A stretch of 64,000 bases of DNA. Source: Ornithodoros turicata (lineage: Eukaryota; Arthropoda; Arachnida; Ixodida; Argasidae). The number at the start of each line of letters is the position of its first letter. Position 1 is the first letter of the stretch. Below are positions 1-11,594 of the stretch, piece by piece. Position numbers and translations under genes: made by a program. The notes beneath the pieces were generated by a model. That model had not been told where the DNA came from. It was given only the letters and a program-made list of their open reading frames with translations, and made no database searches. Where the stretch lies: contig NC_088202.1 of assembly GCF_037126465.1 (NCBI RefSeq), positions 116,946,123 through 117,010,122 of the forward strand, given 5' to 3'.

Positions 1-29
1 ACAAATAAATAAATATTTTTGTCAACACA

Positions 30-597
30 AGGCGCGTTTACATGAAGGCGACATAAGTCGACTGGGCGAGATAGGTCGATCTCCCCTCTCTATGTAAACC
101 CGCCTACATCGACCTAAAGGGGACGTCGACGCAGCAGAAGTAAGTCGCTACGTTGGGGCAGATCAGATGACTGGAGTCGTCTCGCCTTTGCCATGTAAAC
201 CGGGCAAGTCGACTATGCTGACGGTTTCCGCTACGTCACAACCACATCTGCCGCCGTGCTCCGCCCGCAACACAGAAAATAAACATGGCGACGGACACGG
301 TTGACGTTCCTGCCGGTGCAAGCGTTTCAAGCCAGCAGCATTGGGCATCGACTGGGCCGTTGGTAGAAGGCTTTAATGTTTATGGGCGCAGTAAAGGAAA
401 TCACAACCTGATAAAACGGTATGCAATTGCAAAGTGACCACTTTAGTGCCTTGGCGGCGCTGTCATCGACTGAGTCGACTGAATTGCCCGGCGGACTAAG
501 GCGCATCGCTCCCTGCCATGTAAACCGTCCCAAGTCGATCTCTGCGATTAGTCGACTGTTGCTTTCAGTTGACGTATACGCCCATGTAAACGCGCCT
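30..597. mobile_element. MITE with GGCGCGTTTACATG termini and 3-bp target duplication
   Basis: The left end begins AGGCGCGTTTACATG and the right end is its reverse complement (CATGTAAACGCGCCT). Both ends are followed inward by GTCGAC-containing sequence. The element is flanked by the same trinucleotide ACA (27-29 and 598-600), which I read as a 3-bp target-site duplication. PIF/Harbinger elements make 3-bp duplications, although TWA is usual, so that class is only an inference. The terminal motif ATGTAAAC recurs inside near 92, 192 and 519 together with GTCGA motifs. This suggests subterminal repeats or partial nested copies. Short ORFs inside resemble no transposase I know, so this is a non-autonomous element. 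Confidence 0.7.
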
Positions 598-600
598 ACA

Positions 601-1849
601 GTTGTCCGTTTGTATGACTGGATAGGAAAAAATGAGCCGTCCAAGATATGGCAAAACGGGAAATAAGGCAAGATAACTGATCGCGGCGGGATAAGTCAAA
701 GCGTTCGCGACACAGTGTCAACTTTTACAACTGCATTCGGGTTCAGTGCCAGCGAGATAATAGGAAGTCTTCGCGAAAAGCGAATCTATTATCAGACGCC
801 ACAATGCAAACGAAGGATTTTACAGGCATGACGTGCAGGCCAAGTCTACATTTATAATCACGTAATCATCATAACACACGGCACACAAACGTGTATGAAA
901 TAATTTCCAAGTGGCAGTCAGATTTTGGGATAAGCGGATCACATAAGCGCCATCAGAAGTGCTTAACCAATATACAATGAAGATGAGCGTTATGCATAAA
1001 CACAATGGAAGATATGTTATATTAATTATAATAAACAGATCAGCGCAGGTCACACATAAACATAGATCCAATTCACAAAATATACTCGAGATTTCCCGTA
1101 GCCATACAGAAAAACTATCACATTATTTTAGTGCCACAGCATCCGGGCACTACAAATGGAAAGGGGATACTTTAATTTTAGAAGATTTTAGCTCATGACA
1201 TTGTAAAACGCAAACTCAACATTAAAGATCATTTTCTTTTTTAAATTTTCAAAGCCAAAACTGCACGCTATTTCTTGCATTTTTTAAAAGATATAGATTA
1301 AAAAGTTCTGCATATAGTCACACATACTATACAATATATTTGATTGCGGCTTAAATGCTAAAATTTATCGATTCACATTCAGGAGAAGTGGCGACTACCA
1401 CACATCAGTAAGAGTTTAATTAAAATTTGAACAGATGTTGCGAGTTACGATCAGTGTTGTAGATTGTGTAATTTCACAATACGCAAGCTTGAGTTCGCTC
1501 ACTTTGACGAGCACTATTTCGATGACAGAGAATTTAATCGAATGGATTGATATTTTCTATATCCACTATATCATAATGTGAATTCTCTATGTCGTGGATA
1601 TTAAAAGTTACGAATATTTTCCGAACGAAATTTACTTACAACTTGAAGAAAGGGTCACCCGCGTCGACGAAGACGCTTCAGCAACACACCGGGCCGCGTT
1701 TCCCCAATGCCGTTCCCAAAACCGAACGCTATTCTGCGCCCGACGCGTTAACGCGGTACCGTACGCGAGCGTGTTGCTTTTTCCGGAAACGGGTTACTTC
1801 TTTCTTTGTTTTTGTCCTGCTCTTGAGCTCTCATAAGCTATGTACGCCC
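601..1849. other. Non-coding stretch, nothing recognised
   Basis: AT-rich sequence with only short ORFs that look like chance. I saw no repeat ends, tRNA-like boxes or splice-bounded coding segment here. Confidence 0.5.
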
Positions 1850-2246
1850 CCATGTAAGCACCTTGTATCCGGTGCTTGCTCTCTCGACAATGTATAATTT
1901 CAGCATCAGGTTTATCCTCTTTTCTAGGACTCTGCTCCTGTACACTTGTTCCAACTTGTCCCAAACACCCTTTGCAGTAGCTTGGTTAATGACACAGCTC
2001 GTCTGAGAACCTCGAAAGTGTCTGTGGAATGGCGTTGAGCGCGTCTCTGTCGTTCTTCTCCCATGTTGCTCTTTCGGCGTCGGCTGCTGAAGGAGAACGT
2101 TCTATGGCCGTCCAAATGCCTTTCGTCTTGAGGTAAATCATCATCCTGTACGTCCAGGTAGGGTAGTTGCTCGAATCCAATCGTTCGAGGGCGGTGAGCG
2201 GAGTTCCATGATGCCCATCACTCATCTTGCTGCGGGAGATATCCAC
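1850..2246 (-). mobile_element. Decayed Ty1/copia gag remnant
   Basis: Reading the minus strand from 2246 (or the inner Met at 2225), the peptide contains ERLDSSNYPTWTYRMMIYLK followed by GIWTAIE. This is the N-terminal signature of the copia gag polyprotein family (Retrotran_gag_2/UBN2-like: L-x-x-x-N-Y-x-x-W, then a Trp about 20 residues later). At about 1990 the frame stops. The continuation (a segment with KGVWDKLEQVY, the next conserved gag block) lies in another frame, so a small indel has broken it. No protease, integrase or reverse transcriptase follows within the window. This is a truncated, frameshifted fossil, not a gene. Confidence 0.72.
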
Positions 2247-2329
2247 CCTAACAGTCTTTTAGTAGGCGTTGAGGTTGTTTGTGCCTGTAGTCCGTCCTGG
2301 GCCCATAATCTTTGTTAGCAGAACGGAAG

Positions 2330-2660
2330 TACGCAGTGGACCAGTCGTTCGAAGAACAAAACCAGACAACGACCGTCTTTTTTCAGTCCCGACATGACGA
2401 GGTGCTTTCCAGAGAAAACCTTGCAGTCATCCCCAGAAAACAGTACCCTCATAGTATCCCACCCTTCGCCAAACCGTCTGCACCATTCGTGCACTCTTCC
2501 CGTCGACATCGTCGAGCATCATACTGAGCCTGTAATCTTTGCAAAATCACAGCCGGTTTGACCTTCTCCTTCACGAGGAACTTAATTATGCATCGCTGTT
2601 CCACAGCTACACTGCTCGGCGCCATGATAGGTGCCGCTGCTGCACGTGCCGCTGACTGAA
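2330..2660 (-). pseudogene. Mariner/SETMAR-type N-terminal HTH remnant
   Basis: On the minus strand, a segment with VEQRCIIKFLVKEKVKP, then QRLQAQYD, matches the first helix-turn-helix (HTH_48-like) of mariner-derived proteins such as the SETMAR DNA-binding region. The next family block (VHEWCRRFGEG, around 2470) sits in a different frame, so at least one frameshift separates them. The DDE catalytic domain is absent. It lies directly beside the copia gag remnant in the same orientation, so the two may be a mosaic of nested insertions. No function is expected. Confidence 0.6.
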
Positions 2661-3721
2661 AAGGATTGCACTTCGTCCTCCGATAGTCGTATTCAGAATA
2701 CATTTACTCACTGATTTTGCTTGAGCAAAACTCTTGATCAACCTTGAACGATGGTGATGGTCATGGACAGAAGAAAAAAATGGGGAGGTGAGGATTGGCT
2801 AACTTCTACACCTACGTAGAGCAAAAAAGGAACAAGGGAACGGGGGTAAGAAGAAGAGTTCCGTCGGTGAAAGAAGACGAAAAGCCACAGTCAGAACAGA
2901 GAGTCAAACACTGTGTGAATCACAACATAGTGCCACGGTTGTCGGTCACAATCAACGCAATAGCCCCGTCTTGAGCGACCCTTAAACCAACCTGACTTTC
3001 TCTTCCTATCAAAACCATGTAGTTGCTACACGTTGACCGCAAAGACAGGCCTCACGACACTTACACGGCAGGCCTATAAGGTCTCGTCTGCTGGTCGATG
3101 TATCCGCGTGCATACCGATTCTCAGTGTTACAGCTGTAGCAACGGCTTCGACTTCGTAGCTTTAGCGTAAAATGCACAGGAAATGAAGCACGTACGTTCG
3201 TAGTGCTGACTTCATGCTGAGCTCTACACTTTCGCATTGACACTTTCGTTTTTGTAGCGCATTGCTTGCACGCATGTAACGGTCTTGAAGAGCTTTAAAC
3301 TCTTTGGTTGGTGACGAATTCCTATTATTTTTTTCATCAGTCATCAACATCTTGGTTGTATTCTTGTGGGCCGTTCGTTTCGAGGTGCAAGTATGTTTTG
3401 CAAAGGACTACCTGGCATGTAGTCATCGGTTGAGTCAACTGCACATATTCCCTAAATTTGCAATGGGAGTTTTACATATACCGCATTTTTCTGAATCTGC
3501 AACACGAAAGAGATTTTGGCAGCCCGACAGCCACATCATTCATTAAAAAGAAAAAAAAAACGAAAAAAGAGTGGCAGTAAAAACAAACGAGACTTTTGCA
3601 TTATGATACTGTGTACATAGGGTTGAAAACGTTACTTCTCCCAGCTCTGACTAAAGCTGACGTGATGATAACCACAGTCTACTAATTATTTCTTTCTTTC
3701 TCTTTATGCCGTTCTATATAG
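2661..3721. other. Non-coding DNA upstream of Beat-like exon, ending in splice acceptor
   Basis: No coding segment is recognised. An A-rich run lies at about 3545-3570. The last 35 bases form a pyrimidine-rich tract (TTTCTTTCTTTCTCTTT at about 3690) ending in the AG at 3720-3721, which I take as the acceptor for the exon that follows. The upstream exon it must join, expected to carry the signal peptide, was not identified. Confidence 0.55.
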
Positions 3722-3927
3722 GAGTCCAGAGCATCCGCATCCTATCCCTGGAGGTGCCTCAGTCTGTGGTTGTGGGCCGAGAAGCCAGGTTGAAATGCGC
3801 CTACGACCTCGAAGGTGACATCCTCTACTCTGTGAAATGGTATCGCGACGATGTCGAGTTCTTCCGCTACGTGCCTTCAGACCGTCCACCAGGACAGTTC
3901 TTTCCTGTAGACGGTATCAAAGTCGAT
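3722..3927 (+). CDS. beat: Beaten path (Beat)-like protein, exon with first half of Ig domain 1 (partial gene)
   Basis: Beat proteins are arthropod immunoglobulin-superfamily cell-surface or secreted proteins. In Drosophila they act in motor-axon guidance and partner with Sidestep proteins. This 206-bp exon reads GVQSIRILSLEVPQSVVVG, then RLKCAYDLEG, then YSVKWYRDD and EFFRYVPSD, ending GIKVD. LKC supplies the B-strand cysteine and VKWYR the C-strand tryptophan of a V-type Ig fold. The K-W-Y-R, E-F-x-R-Y and Y-D-L-E patterns are characteristic of the Beat family. The acceptor is the AG at 3720-3721 after a pyrimidine tract. The donor is GTAAGT at 3928. The exon starts two bases into a codon's remainder and ends on a codon boundary, which fits the exon at 15850. 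There is no start codon, so the gene is partial at the 5' side. The paralogue subtype cannot be assigned. Confidence 0.9.
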
Positions 3928-5399
3928 GTAAGTCGTCTTCCCGTTTTCTGTGCTCATCACAGTCCGAAACGTGGTACGCGGTATTAAGGATGCGTACAAT
4001 AAAAGTCCAGGCCACGTGCCGGTTTGGCAATACTGGCCTCTGTGTTTATTGGTTGTCTTTCTCCACTGCAGGCAGTGACTCTGCTTGACTAGTTTGCCTG
4101 GTGTTCCTAACCTGTCTTTCATGTGTGCCGGTGGGTGCACCCCATAAAGTCTGCATATACTGTGAGTCGTGCTGCAGAAGGACGACGAATTCTAACTGCT
4201 CGCTTTCAAACGTAAATTATATTCTACAAATCAGTCAGATCCAGCGTCATCATCACATATTTACTACCCCATTTTCATCCTATTTTCTTCATTCGTTTTC
4301 TACACCGAAGACATGTGTCTTACTTTTCAGCCTTTAACTTTATTTATCTCAGGCGAAATTTTGCCATTACTTCTGAGCCCTTTTATCAAATATAATTCGG
4401 CGGGAAATTGAATTTTCGCAATTCATCTCTAAAATTTGTCAACCCATGTAATCTTCGTTTTCTTTTTGGCAGAAACAGAAAACGCACGCCGAATTTACAC
4501 CATTGTATTGCAGAATAGATTCCCTACTACTTTGGTAATAGAGAGACCGTTGATAACATCACCGTGGAACTACTGCACCTATACCGGAACCAATGACAAC
4601 GTACATGACTCAGAATCTTATCAGCTGATTGGGTACGGTAGACACGGTACTTCGGAAAAGCCACGTTATCAACGTTCTACTAACACTCATTAATAGTCGA
4701 AAAAATTGCGAAAACCACCGTTTCAAGTCGCGCAAATTGTTAGCCGTGCTCAGTTCTCCGTGCAAGATGCGGCTGAGAAAAACGGCCACCCGCCCGGTCA
4801 ATGTAGTTTGCAATATAGAATGCGGTAAACTCGGCATGTGCTTTCTATATCTGCAAAAAAAGAAAAGAAAGAAAGAGCGGTGGTTGACTTTCAAATTTCG
4901 CCGTTCAACTGAGAAAATTCAATTTCTCGCAAATTAAATTTTATAAAAGTGCTCAGTACTCACGGCAAAATATCCGGCGTTGACCGCTACAGCGTTAATG
5001 CATACCGTCAGTGACCCCATATTGTTCAGACAAGTAGACTTCTAATACGATTTTTTATCACGTTAACCTGGACAGTCTGTGTGTCTCTTGTACATATGTT
5101 GGGCAGTCTCATGTTTCCTAGAGGGATTGTGACACTTCGCCCCAAGTTATGCAAAATAAACGCGAAAAACAATTAGTTGCATCGATGTGAAACTGCGTAA
5201 AGTTTTACAACAAACGCCGTAATAGACGCTTAGAAAATTGGCATTTTGGTATCTCGAATACCGAAGCTACTCCGGCAGTGACGCCACGGAAGAGATCACC
5301 ATGAGTGAGGCAGCCGCGGGGGAGGTCACGTGCTCTTGAGAAACAATGGGAATTGCCGAGGCTCTCGGTTCTCTGTTGTCAGAGCGTGACGTTGAAGTT
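3928..5399. other. Intronic, nothing recognised
   Basis: Low-complexity A/G run at about 4852-4880. The short ORFs resemble no known domain. Confidence 0.5.
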
Positions 5400-5800
5400 C
5401 GCTTGAGGGTTTCTATCCCGTCAGCTACGAAGCGTAGAAAAACAGATTTTCGCTCCCCAAGCAAGCAATGGCCGATGGCCGACGGTTGGCAAAAGGTCGG
5501 ATGCCAGCTGACCGGCGACACTTCGGCCAGCCAACGTTGGCGCAATGATGCATAGTGCTAGGCAGAACGAGCCGGCACCAAATTGGCCGATGCTAACCGA
5601 GAGGTTGATTGGTCATGCTTGGCATTAGGTTGGCTATACACAGGGTGGTCGTTGGATGACAAGCCGTCGCCAAGAGGGCAGATCTGTACTAAGAAAGGAG
5701 CTCGTTGGCCAAGCACTTGCCAAGCACGGTCAGGGGAGCCCATCCAAGCTTGGCAAGCTTGGCAAAATCTCGGTATGTCGCTGGGGGAGAGGGATACGCA
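5400..5800. repeat. TTGGC-rich dispersed repeat, copy 1
   Basis: The segment is dense in TTGGC/GCCAA motifs (for example GGCAAGCTTGGCAA near 5750). It resembles 6425-6570 in the stretch around ACTAAGAAAGGAGCTCG versus ACTAAAAAACGAGCTTG, followed by CCAAGCA/CCAACCA blocks. The boundaries are not clear. It could be a MITE, but I could not define terminal repeats. Confidence 0.35.
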
Positions 5801-7637
5801 GGATGGTGAACACAGCACAAGCTCGGCTTTCGATGGACTAACTGAATGTGTCAACCCTAAAGCAGTAAGAAACGCAGATGTAATCTTCATGGTGAGTTAA
5901 ACAACAACAACCTTATTTTCGGGGGTAGGCCAAGCAATTCCTCATTTCACTGTTTTTGTATACGCATAGAGTTAGACACCTTAGGCACCTTAGAACTTAG
6001 ACACCTCACCCTCCATTTTGACTCACAGACGAACAGGACTCCCGATTTGCCAATGTATAGTATCTGTTCTTCCTCAGGAAAGAAATGCAATTATTGCTTG
6101 AGTTTGTGAGCTATATGGTCCTAGTGGTCTTGGGCATCGTGGAAACTCTTACATTTCTCTCTCTCTCTCTATTTTTTTGTACTTTAAAACGCTGCGCTCA
6201 CTGTCCGTTGTGGGAAATACGAGCAACAAACAAGGAATGATAATTCGTGAACTTACGTCGGGAGACAATTATGAATGTTTATTTATTATTACCGCGTACT
6301 GTCAACCCATCTGATGGTCTTAACAGTTGTGTTCATCAATAATACACACTAGAGCATGCCAACAATAATACACAACATAATATCAGCTACGCGACAGGAT
6401 TGCTTTGGTCTGTAACTTTGCACAGTGCAGGCCTGCCAATGTTTAGCAAGTCATTGGGTGGGGTACACAGTCGTACTAAAAAACGAGCTTGTGGTCCAGC
6501 GATGTGCCAACCAAGGTTAGCTATAGGTCAGGCAAACTGCTGCCAAGCTTGGCCCAACTTGTGATAGTTCCATGGGAATAGGCGCTTGCGTATGTTATGC
6601 GTTAGCAATTAACATCACGCTACAATTTTGTGGCGCAAGCACAGGTTTAATACGGCGCAGCGCGCACTCATGCAATAGTAAAATAGAAGCCAGAGAATGT
6701 CTACTTTCCAGAACATAGCAAGCCATGTTCAGCGAAAACAATCCGTCCAGTTCAGCGAAAACAATCCGTCCAGTCCAGGGCGATTGGCTCGTGTCTTTCT
6801 TTGCATGTGACTGTTGGAAATAGAGGTGAAGAATGTGTATGACTCTGTAACGAGCTCAGCCTGTTTAGCACTTTCAGCATTTTCAGCGTTTAGCTGTTGT
6901 CATCCTTCTTCGTTGCAGTGCATGCGCTGTGGTGCGGGAGAAATGCCCTGGACAGTGCAGGAATTGTACGCTAGATGATCGCCACACCAGAGGCTCTTTC
7001 ACGGAAAGACACTCAAAAACTCGCCAGTCTCGTCTACTTTCTCCAGGTGTTTGAACTCTCCCAAAGACTATGGGGAAGTTTCTTTGTTCGGACTTCTCAC
7101 CAATTCTGGCAGTGACCGGCCTACATCTTAACTTTCGGTCGTCATCATTCCAACATTTGTTATTATATCATCTCACCTTATATCCTGGCTACAGTCGTGA
7201 CGCTGCCCACATAAGTGAGGCTAACAACGACAAACCGGCGAACAGCAAACCACCACCCCACCGTTGCAAACAGGAGAGCTCGAGCTGTCTCGCGTGCCAC
7301 GAGAATGGAACGCAAACATGTCCCGTTTGCGCACGCTAGATTCCAGAAATAGAGTGCGTACGCGGGGCGCAAAACTTGCCTTGCATTCGACGCATCTACA
7401 GTGCTAACAACACAGTTTTCTTGCGTACGCAACGCCTTGCGCATGTTGGCGTCGGCCACACTAAAACACCCTAGGATTATTTTTTCCCCTCGGTACTCTG
7501 ACGTATCGTAGAATGCGTCCATGGTGCAATGAACTGCATCTATCAAAGTGCCAGAACCGCTTTCAGTTTAGGTCGGTTTACAAGCGGCGGGGGTCATAAC
7601 GCACGACGAAATCCAGTTTCAATTATCTGTGCTCATA
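5801..7637. other. Intronic DNA with a second TTGGC-rich fragment and a short tandem repeat
   Basis: A fragment at about 6425-6570 resembles the repeat at 5400-5800. A 23-bp unit is duplicated in tandem at 6728-6773. The AACAACAACCTTATTTT stretch at about 5900 resembles that at 59107. No coding segment is recognised. Confidence 0.45.
6728..6773. repeat. Perfect 23-bp tandem duplication
   Basis: The unit TTCAGCGAAAACAATCCGTC plus CAG occurs twice in direct succession with no mismatch, which indicates a recent slippage duplication. Confidence 0.9.
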
Positions 7638-7918
7638 GCTCAACGTTTTTGGCCTTCGAATCTCACGATCACAATCATCTCATAAGGCGTGAGTTCAAGC
7701 CCTGCAACGCACTCACGTGAAAGTCGATATCGCAAATCGGTGAGCTCGATCACACCTGCTCCGTTTACAAGTGTGATGCTATCCGGTGAGGGCACTAATA
7801 TGCGTCAGGATAGAACTCACCGGTACGCCATGTCAACCTTCGCGTGAGTTCGTAGCAGCGGCCTCACGCCTTATCATATGGCTGTGATCGTGAGTCTCGA
7901 AGGCACGAAACGCCGAGC
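7638..7918. mobile_element. TA-flanked palindromic MITE
   Basis: The left arm (TAGCTCAACG, then GCCTTCGAATCTCACGATCA) is inverted at the right end (TGATCGTGAGTCTCGAAGGC, then CGCCGAGCTA). Terminal repeats run about 58 bp with scattered mismatches and include CATAAGGCGTGAG. TA dinucleotides flank both ends, as expected for a Tc1/mariner-type target duplication. There is no transposase ORF. Confidence 0.72.
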
Positions 7919-7922
7919 TATA

Positions 7923-8786
7923 CAGGGTATCCCAGAAAACGTGTCATTGAATTATAATAAAAAAACTACGCCACCTAGAATCATTCGGTCAACGGCATTT
8001 GTTCTTACAACCTTTCTGCCAACTCCTGATGTGAATGTGTCGTAAGTTTAATTACGTAAATATTTGCGAACTGAACTCGGAAATTTGCCATGTAAAGGTA
8101 ACTTTTTTACCCCACCAATATGAAGAGCGTGCCGATTTCACTCAAGTTCATGATAATTGACAGTGATACTCACGAGCTATCCCATCGGAAAAAATAGCCG
8201 AACATCATGCTTTTCGTAGAACCGGACCACAACGCGCGACGACTTTTTGAGTGCAATCGCTCTCAGTCGGACGAAAGGAGGTTCCAAATCCAGCCCTCAG
8301 AGTGATAGTAGAAAAAGTGACAGTTCCTGAAATTGGGAGAGGGAAAATGTGATCCCAGCGAAAGTCGGACGCGATAAGCCATACCTGTATTATCTCTTTC
8401 TGCGATACAGGTGTGGGTTGGGTTTCCAGCCTGCCTTCGTCGGACTGACGAGGATTGCGCTGAAAAATTTGTCGCGCACTAGCTCCGTATAGAGCATGAT
8501 GTTCGGCTATTTTTTCTGATGGGATAGCCCCTGAATGTCACTGTCAATTATCATTAATTTGAGTAAATTAGACACGCTCTTTACATTGGTGGGGTAAAAA
8601 AGTGACCTTTACTAGGCAAATTTCCGACTTCAGTTCGCAAAAATTTACATAATTAAACTTACGTTACACATCACATCAGGAGATGGCAAAATCCTAGAAA
8701 GAACAAGTGCGGTTGACTGCATAATTATAGGTGGTGTAGTCTTTTTTTTTATTATAATTCAATGACACGTTTTCTGGGACACCCTG
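7923..8786 (-). mobile_element. Foldback MITE family A, copy 1 (inverted relative to the other two)
   Basis: The ends are CAGGGTATCCCAGAAAACGT and, inverted, ACGTTTTCTGGGACACCCTG, flanked by TA. The 864-bp element is largely self-complementary. The inner motif ATAGCCGAACATCATGCT recurs as AGCATGATGTTCGGCTAT near 8500, so the arms are about 350-400 bp. Two relatives lie at 29562 and 60556. The asymmetric centre (CCAGCGAAAGTCGGACG here versus CGACCGACTTTCGCTGG in copy 2) shows this copy is reversed. The TA target and terminal repeats suggest mobilisation by a Tc1/mariner-type transposase, which is inference. Confidence 0.88.
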
Positions 8787-10129
8787 TATATATGTGCTAC
8801 GCTATAAAGATGGTGTGGAGGCAGCTGAGACGTTGAGATATCCTAGTGGAGCAGTGTCACGTACTGTGTTAGCCGTGCATCAACTCCTTTGCTATCGCTA
8901 TCTACATGCAGTAGAATAATTTTGTGATCCGAAAGTCTTCCTGCGGCACGTGGTTTCTACCACTGTTATGTTGCGCCTCCCCAGCGGTTGGTTTGAAGTG
9001 ATCACATGGTACGAATGTTGCATGCCATACATCAAAATCGAAGTAGCGTTTTAGTCGATAAAGGAGCAACTGCTGTGCCGTGAATTCGATCTGTTGCGTG
9101 CGCAGCTATGTATCGTATCTGCTGCTCAGATAACGATATGCATGAACTGAGCGGATAATTCTTCACTCGTTGTGCCATATCGTGTGCCAATTTACCTCAT
9201 CATTCACGCATCTGCACATGCAAGTGAGAGCCAAATGCAAACTCAGAGCGTCGTGCTTCTACTTCCGCCCGCTGAGCCTTATTCCGCGATATCGAACCGC
9301 ACGGACTTCTTTTGAATTCGAAATAATGACTACGAAAGATAGAATAACGCGCTTCTCCCCTTGAACAAATAAACCAAGTTGGAGCGACGTCACGTGAGCA
9401 TAGGTGGACTCGATACCGAGGTCAAGGCGTCGTAGAGTACAAACAAATAATTAACTGGATGTTAACTCCTTAATTCTGAAAGATCACATTCAACACTACT
9501 TTACTAACTTTAATTGTCCGATTGTAGTCGAGCGGCATCATTCAACAACTGGTTTGCTGAAAACACTAATACCGCATATTGAAGCAAGAACCCTGATACG
9601 AGCGTTTTTTGTTTGTTTGTTTTCTTTTTGCCTTCGTTTTTTTTTTTTTTTTTTCCTTGTTGACACCAGCTAAGTTCTGCCTTGAATGCATACAAATGAT
9701 TTCACAAAATAGTGTGGTTTGGGATGCCAAGTAGAAGCCGAAGGAATTATACTGAATGCCGTGCATGTCGCAGTGTATACAAACGTGGTTAAAACATAAA
9801 CGTGGTTGCAAGCATTCTTATTATTATCAAATTTTTCTGATATCGCCTTTGTTGCATTCGGGAATGTTGGTCACACTGTAGTACTTGGGAATATATTATG
9901 TTTGCCTCTCACAGATTTCTGCCGAACTACTTGTCATGTGATAGCTCCAGTGCAGTTAGCCCAAGAGCATGCATTGCATCGTTCTTACATGCGCTGCATT
10001 GCACCTTGAGCAGCGGCAGAGCCAACCGAATGCCACACACGGAAACCGTTTCTGAAATTTGTTATCTGTGCGTTATCTGTGTCTTATCTCAGCCAGCACG
10101 TTGATGTCGGGACGCGTCCGTTTCAATAA
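8787..10129. other. Intronic, nothing recognised
   Basis: Contains (GTTT)n and a long T tract at about 9605-9655. No coding or repeat-end signal beyond this. Confidence 0.5.
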
Positions 10130-10281
10130 GGCCAGATTCACACGACCTTTTCACACGACCGTTCGTCATCTGTGTCCGTCAAAAACAGAACGTAATGGCA
10201 TTCGAGCCCTATAGGTTCCAATGGCTCCGTTTTGCCTCCGTTAAAAACACGGACGCGAAAAACGTTCGTGTGAATCCGGCC
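10130..10281. mobile_element. Short MITE with GGCCRGATTCACACGA termini
   Basis: The left end GGCCAGATTCACACGAC and right end TTCGTGTGAATCCGGCC are inverted repeats of about 17 bp around a 150-bp core. The core contains repeated CCGTTAAAAAC/CCGTCAAAAAC motifs. The target duplication is not clear. The terminus resembles the GGCCGGAGTCACACTGG end at 52945. Confidence 0.65.
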
Positions 10282-11481
10282 GAACAAGAAAAATATGGTT
10301 TACCAAGCCAACTTCGATGTTTCGCAGTCCGTGTCGGGACGCCGGCAGTCCATGATCTTTACCTCGCATAGATGCATTGTCTGAATGTGGTCTCCACATA
10401 TTTTTGAACATAAGCATGATAACGTACCATGTTACACGTAATAGGGCACAATTTAGCACTTCCTTTAACAGGGTGTGTTTAACACCACATAACTTCGTTC
10501 AATAACTATCATCATGTTTAGAGCAGTGACAATTGATACATATCCCATATCATCCCATCCTAAAAACCCGTGACAAAAAAAAAAAAAAAAAAAACGCTCA
10601 CAACCTATGTCTAAAAAGTGTAAGCACGCGCACGTAAAATTTGTTGAAAGTTGCCAGAAAAAGGTCATAGCGGTGAAACAAGTCGACTCATTTCGTTAAA
10701 GAAACATAAACTTAGTTACCAGCTAGTAGGTGGCGTAGCCATGAGGTACTATAGCACCCCCCCCCCCTACTTGCCACACCGACATACGCATATCGTGCAA
10801 ATCCGAGGTGAGAAAAAAAAATATACATGGAGGAGGTCAGATGTGACGATCACGAGAGCTCTGGCAGTTCCTGGCAGTTTTAGCAGTTCTTACAGTTCCT
10901 TCTGGCGTCTATGTAAGCAGCATATTTTTGGAGTCATTAGCTTTACATACTACGTCCAATGCGTCACCGGTCGTGACTGCCAATATGTAATCGGATTTCA
11001 TTTGTAACGTTCAAATATTCTAGATTTTCATTTATGTTATTCTGCGCAATTTTTAATAATGTGGGCTACGAAGCTACTTTCCGTCATACAATCAGTTTCA
11101 ACACAGCGTGAGCGTGTTGATAGCACATTTCAAACTGTGTTTTTCAACTTAGGAGCTGAAAAACAAAGCGTCTATCTTTTCGAACAGGAGTACGAAAATA
11201 TATCGTAAATGCAACGAAATGTCGCCACAGGCATTGCACTCCAAACGCACCGCCAACTTTGCTCTCAGGTTTGTTTGTTTGTAAGAAAAAAATAACTTGA
11301 AGAAAGAAATTGAAGACGTCTATCGACGTGTTCTCCAACTCCTAACTTAAATCCCCCCCAAAAAAATAAAAATAAAAACCTACTCTTCACTACTTTTCAA
11401 CTGCTTTGCTCGCGAGTTTACTATTCCAAGTTTTTTGTGCCGTGGGTGAAGCATTTCTGGCAAGATAAAATTACCTTAGGT
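10282..11481. other. Intronic, nothing recognised
   Basis: Holds an A tract at about 10575-10594 and a C tract at about 10757-10765. Short ORFs only. Confidence 0.5.
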
Positions 11482-11594
11482 TACACACGAAGGGAAGTCC
11501 CTCAGGATGAGAGCCACCGATATTTCGGCGTGATACGTATAAATATACGTATAAATATCGGCGGCTCTGGTATTGAGGTACTTCCCTTCATGTA
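11482..11594. repeat. Imperfect 113-bp hairpin (short foldback)
   Basis: The left arm GAAGGGAAGTCCCTC ... GAGCCACCGATATTT pairs with the right arm AAATATCGGCGGCTC ... GAGGTACTTCCCTTC. Arms are about 45 bp around a TACGTATAAATATACGTA centre. It is probably a small MITE. No target duplication was resolved. Confidence 0.65.

Noticed and set aside
3304..3400. Hydrophobic Met-initiated peptide just upstream of the first Beat-like exon, possible signal-peptide exon
   Set aside because: The only nearby donor (CAA|GTATGT) leaves a phase that does not fit the exon at 3722, and the peptide shows no typical cleavage-site context.
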